From Selenomonadaceae bacterium (GTDB taxonomy: Bacteria > Bacillota > Negativicutes > Selenomonadales > Selenomonadaceae), in contig JAFUTM010000379.1 in assembly GCA_017484235.1 (NCBI GenBank), positions 1-6,171 of the forward strand: DNA of 6,171 bases, in the 5' to 3' direction. How positions within the stretch are numbered: position 1 is the stretch's first letter; every line of letters starts with the position of its first letter. The notes under the pieces were generated by a model. The model made no database searches and was not told the origin of the DNA. It saw nothing but the letters and a program-made list of their open reading frames with translations. Of this stretch, positions 5,840-6,171 are shown piece by piece. The position numbers and the translations under genes were made by a program.

Positions 5840-6142
5840 ATGGGTGAAATTGAAATTGGAGATTATATAGTCGAGTGGGACGACAAAAAAGATGAAATCA
5901 ACAGAAAAAAACACGGTATTAGATTTTCAGTTGCGGCTCGAGTTTTCCTTGATGATTATAGAATTGAAGATTTTGATGAATTGCACAGTGATTATGAGGA
6001 CAGAATCAAGGTTATAGGAATGGTCGGCGAAGTTTTATCAGTAATTTATACAGAACGAGGAGAAAAATATAGAATAATTTCGGCTCGACAAGCTGATAAA
6101 AAAGAGGAGAGAGATTATTATGGGCAGTTTAATACTTTCTAG
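5840..6142 (+). CDS. brnT: BrnT-family ribonuclease toxin
   Basis: The 100-residue product matches BrnT, the RelE-fold toxin of type II BrnT/BrnA modules, which halts growth by cutting RNA. Family signatures are the opening VEWDDKKDEINRKKHGI (11-27), FSVAARVFLDD (29-39), the strand pair EDRIKVIGMVGEVLSVIYTERGEKYRIISAR (53-83) and the terminal ADKKEERDYY (85-94). No key segment is missing, so the toxin looks intact. It has a slightly long N-terminus compared with the usual 90 or so residues. ATG 5840 has AGAGG (5828-5832) 7 bases upstream. The antitoxin start lies inside its 3' end, so the pair is translationally linked. In known modules BrnA, as a BrnT-BrnA complex, represses the shared promoter. 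The module lies directly after a decayed regulator gene, a typical place for acquired cargo. Confidence 0.9.
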   Translation: MGEIEIGDYIVEWDDKKDEINRKKHGIRFSVAARVFLDDYRIEDFDELHSDYEDRIKVIGMVGEVLSVIYTERGEKYRIISARQADKKEERDYYGQFNTF

Positions 6143-6171
6143 AAATATGCCACCACTTACAAAAGAAGAAC
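6120..6171 (+). CDS. brnA: BrnA-family antitoxin, 5' end only
   Basis: The gene runs off the window after 17 complete codons. ATG 6120 has GAGGAG (6104-6109) 10 bases upstream and overlaps the last 23 bases of brnT in another frame. The visible N-terminus, MGSLILSRNMPPLTKEE, includes the MPPLT-[EK]-E stretch common near the start of BrnA antitoxins; an in-frame ATG at 6147 is an alternative start. BrnA normally neutralises BrnT with its N-terminal part and binds the operator through a C-terminal ribbon-helix-helix-type domain, which is outside this window. Whether the antitoxin is complete cannot be judged. Confidence 0.75.
   Translation, partial: MGSLILSRNMPPLTKEE

Overview
The window is AT-rich DNA with strong Shine-Dalgarno sites, several TTG/GTG starts, lipobox lipoproteins and low-GC Gram-positive style promoters. 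This points to a Firmicutes-lineage anaerobe. A cell-wall amidase paired with a GerMN lipoprotein, a solitary AtpZ, a class A-like serine hydrolase and a NodB deacetylase would fit a gut or rumen Negativicutes, such as a Selenomonadales or Acidaminococcaceae relative. That placement is inference: no marker gene is present.

Region 1 (about 62-1965, + strand) is a two-gene envelope operon. It holds a secreted AMIN-Amidase_3 N-acetylmuramoyl-L-alanine amidase and, 20 bases later, a lipoprotein with a GerMN domain. It ends at a hairpin terminator that can serve both strands.

Region 2 (about 2025-4832, - strand) reads back toward that terminator. A strong extended -10 promoter at 4804-4832 drives a lipoprotein polysaccharide deacetylase. 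Behind it, probably on the same transcript, lie a membrane-anchored class A beta-lactamase-like serine hydrolase with no visible Glu166 equivalent, and a 65-residue AtpZ/AtpI-family membrane protein detached from any ATP synthase operon. A further gene, with its own near-consensus promoter (2438-2466), encodes a small secreted Asn/Pro-rich protein built on two 22-residue tandem repeats. I recognise no family for it.

Region 3 (about 4863-5728, + strand) is the wreck of a BglG/LicR-type PTS regulator. Pieces of PRD, PRD2, EIIB-like and EIIA-like sequence survive in four successive reading-frame segments with stretches missing between them.

Region 4 (5840 to the window end, + strand) is a BrnT/BrnA type II toxin-antitoxin module: a complete toxin gene and the first 17 codons of the antitoxin, overlapping by 23 bases. 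It sits directly downstream of the decayed regulator.

Together, the intact genes in regions 1 and 2 are mostly peptidoglycan-modifying or envelope proteins arranged as two convergent units, followed by a decayed, accessory-type segment. I found no tRNA, rRNA, CRISPR array, insertion sequence or phage gene. The clearest unexplained item is the repeat-bearing secreted protein. Nothing here proves a wholly new system.
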